A DNA stretch of 14,341 bases from JAULUH01 sp032111745 (GTDB taxonomy: Bacteria > Chloroflexota > Anaerolineae > JAAEKA01), in contig JAULUH010000016.1 of assembly GCA_032111745.1 (NCBI GenBank), positions 1 to 14,341 on the forward strand. The letters are read 5' to 3'. Below, piece by piece: positions 13,052-14,341 of this stretch (positions are counted from its first letter, which is position 1; each line of letters begins with the position of its first letter). Made by a program: the position numbers and the translations under genes. Under the pieces are notes generated by a model. The model saw only the letters and a list, made by a program, of their open reading frames with translations. It made no database searches and had not been told where the DNA came from.

Positions 13052-13633
13052 ATGGCAGCTCAATCGCACAGGCTTTCCTGGTACGTCGTGCATACGAAGC
13101 CGCGGCGCGAGCTATTGGCCGCCGGCCTCCTGGCCGATGACCTCGGCGTGGTCGCTTACTTGCCCGAAGTCCTACGAGTCGCCCGCGGGCACCGGCGCAA
13201 GGAGCCGTTGTTTCCGGGCTATGTGTTCATCCAGGCCGACCTGGCGGCCACGCCGCTCAGCCGCATCAACGCCACGCCCGGTGTGCTCCGGCTGCTGACC
13301 ACAGGGGGGCATCCCCAACCTCTGCCGGCGGGCGAGGTCGAGGCCCTGCAGGACCGGGTCGATGCCCTCAACGCGGCCGGTGGCATGCCCGCCCATTCCT
13401 TGCGTCCCGGCGATGAGGTGACCCTCAAGACCGGACCCTTGCAGGGGTTGCGGGCCGTGTTCATCGGTCCCATGCGTCCGGCCCAGCGGGTGCGGGTATT
13501 GTTGGAGTTCCTGGGCAGTTTGAGCGAGACCGAGGTGAATGTGGCAGACCTGGAGCCAGTCTCAGGGGTCTCCACCGAAAGCAGGCCACGGCGAACCCGT
13601 GGCCGAGGACGCAGGATCAAGGCAGGCGATTGA
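13052..13633 (+). CDS. NusG-like transcription elongation/antitermination factor (RfaH/UpxY/LoaP type paralog)
   Basis: 193 residues. The N-terminal NGN domain (about 9-95) shows S-W-Y-V-V-H-T-K-P-R-R-E, a Y-L-P-E motif and L-F-P-G-Y-V-F-I. The C-terminal KOW domain (about 118-165) shows L-R-P-G-D-E-V-T-L-K-T-G-P-L-Q-G-L and V-R-V-L-L-E-F-L-G. A basic Arg-rich tail (about 175-193) follows. Housekeeping NusG normally sits beside secE and ribosomal genes; here it lies between an acyltransferase and a glycosyltransferase, the usual place of specialised paralogs that let RNA polymerase read through long polysaccharide operons. The frame is open to 12890, but ATG 13052 begins exactly at the domain and has GGAAAGGA (13034-13041), so I chose it. 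One base separates its stop from the next ATG. Confidence 0.9.
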   Translation: MAAQSHRLSWYVVHTKPRRELLAAGLLADDLGVVAYLPEVLRVARGHRRKEPLFPGYVFIQADLAATPLSRINATPGVLRLLTTGGHPQPLPAGEVEALQDRVDALNAAGGMPAHSLRPGDEVTLKTGPLQGLRAVFIGPMRPAQRVRVLLEFLGSLSETEVNVADLEPVSGVSTESRPRRTRGRGRRIKAGD

Positions 13634-13634
13634 T

Positions 13635-14341
13635 ATGACGACATTATCCGTGGTGATACCGGCCCTCAACGAGGAAGACGGCATTGCCGACATCATGGGG
13701 CGAGTGCTGGCAGTGCGGTCTCAGCTCAAGGAGGTCGGCGTCGACACGCTGGAGCTCATCGTGGTGGACGACGGCTCCACCGACCGCACGGCCGAGATCG
13801 TCGCCGGCACGCCCGATGTCCGGCTGGTGCAGCATCCGCAGAACCGTGGCTACGGCGCGGCGCTCAAATCTGGGTTCAACGCAGCCACCGGTGATCTGCT
13901 GGCCTTCCTGGATGCCGACGGCACCTATCCGCCCGAGTATTTCCCGCTGTTGTGCCAGACCCTGATGCAGAGCGGCACGGACATCGTGGTGGGCTCCCGC
14001 ATGGCAGGCGCCGAAAGCGAGATGCCGTTCACGCGCCGCGTGGGAAATACCGTGTTTGCCAGCATGATCAGCCTGATTAGCCGGCAGCGCATTACCGACA
14101 GCGCCAGCGGCATGCGGGTGATGACGCGTGAGACGCTGGAGAAGCTGTATCCACTGCCGGACGGATTGAACTTCACGCCGATCATGAGCACGCGCGCGCT
14201 GCATGAGGATGTGCACATGGTGGAAGTACCCATCCCGTACAGCGAGCGCGTGGGCCGCTCCAAGCTGAGCGTGGTGAAGGACGGCACCCGCTATGCCCAG
14301 ACCATCACCTGGACCTCGCTCAACTACAACCCGGTGCGCAT
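13635..14341 (+). CDS. family 2 glycosyltransferase, DPM1-like (5' part, truncated by window end)
   Basis: The frame runs from ATG 13635 to the right edge, 235 codons without a stop. It is a GT-A fold glycosyltransferase: S-V-V-I-P-A-L-N-E-E (5-14), V-V-D-D-G-S-T-D (43-50), N-R-G-Y-G-A-A-L (70-77), the D-A-D motif (93-95) that binds metal and nucleotide-sugar, and V-V-G-S-R-M. The later D-S-A-S-G-M-R-V and P-Y-S-E-R-V-G-R-S-K-L-S motifs are those of polyprenyl-phosphate sugar transferases and related enzymes. It probably transfers a sugar from a nucleotide donor to a lipid carrier or growing polysaccharide at the cytoplasmic face. Start overlaps closely with the NusG-like stop (TGATATG), implying translational coupling. 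Any C-terminal membrane spans lie beyond the window. Confidence 0.92.
   Translation, partial: MTTLSVVIPALNEEDGIADIMGRVLAVRSQLKEVGVDTLELIVVDDGSTDRTAEIVAGTPDVRLVQHPQNRGYGAALKSGFNAATGDLLAFLDADGTYPPEYFPLLCQTLMQSGTDIVVGSRMAGAESEMPFTRRVGNTVFASMISLISRQRITDSASGMRVMTRETLEKLYPLPDGLNFTPIMSTRALHEDVHMVEVPIPYSERVGRSKLSVVKDGTRYAQTITWTSLNYNPVR

Noticed and set aside
1..14341. tRNA or rRNA genes, CRISPR arrays, insertion sequences, phage genes
   Set aside because: No cloverleaf, no regularly spaced repeats, no transposase or integrase motifs were seen in any frame.

Overview
The window is GC-rich, densely coded bacterial DNA. It holds standard bacterial genes with sigma70-type promoters and good Shine-Dalgarno sites, and ordinary TGA/TAG stops. 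The mix of genes (DUF1269 pair, YIP1-family protein, secreted peptidases ending in a Y-Q-V-W / D-P-Y-F / E-F-E-Y module, PhnD-like solo binding protein, NusG paralog in front of polysaccharide genes) looks to me most like Chloroflexota of the Anaerolineae type. That placement is inference from family resemblance and was not tested by a search.

Layout. 1-179 is the 3' end of an unrecognised gene. 386-1729 holds two DUF1269-type proteins, each with its own promoter. 1927-2289 encodes a YgbA-type (nitrous-oxide-stimulated promoter family) cysteine-rich protein behind a long perfect hairpin. On the minus strand, 2303-3106 is a PhnD-like substrate-binding protein whose frame is interrupted by one in-frame TGA. 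3266-5215 carries panB and panE, two steps of pantothenate synthesis. 5286-11772 looks like one transcription unit: a YIP1-family membrane protein, a secreted subtilisin-like protease, a secreted M14 zinc carboxypeptidase and a secreted protein of unknown function. The three secreted proteins end in the same ~106-110 residue module. 11773-12110 is non-coding or nearly so, with a terminator-like element, a near-consensus promoter and two hairpins. From 12111 onward comes what looks like the front of a polysaccharide locus: hexapeptide-repeat acetyltransferase, NusG/RfaH-like elongation factor, and family 2 glycosyltransferase cut by the window end.

The most notable observation is the PhnD-like gene. 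Its two halves are in the same frame, both look like intact parts of one protein, and the TGA falls where I recall relatives having cysteine (F-x-C-G-x-P-Y). A stem-loop with a G in the second loop position starts at the right distance after the TGA for a bacterial SECIS element. It is therefore a candidate selenoprotein; a simple nonsense mutation is the main alternative. Other observations are the shared C-terminal module of the three secreted proteins, structured leaders around the NusG-like gene, the ygbA hairpin, and a palindrome that forms the start region of panE.
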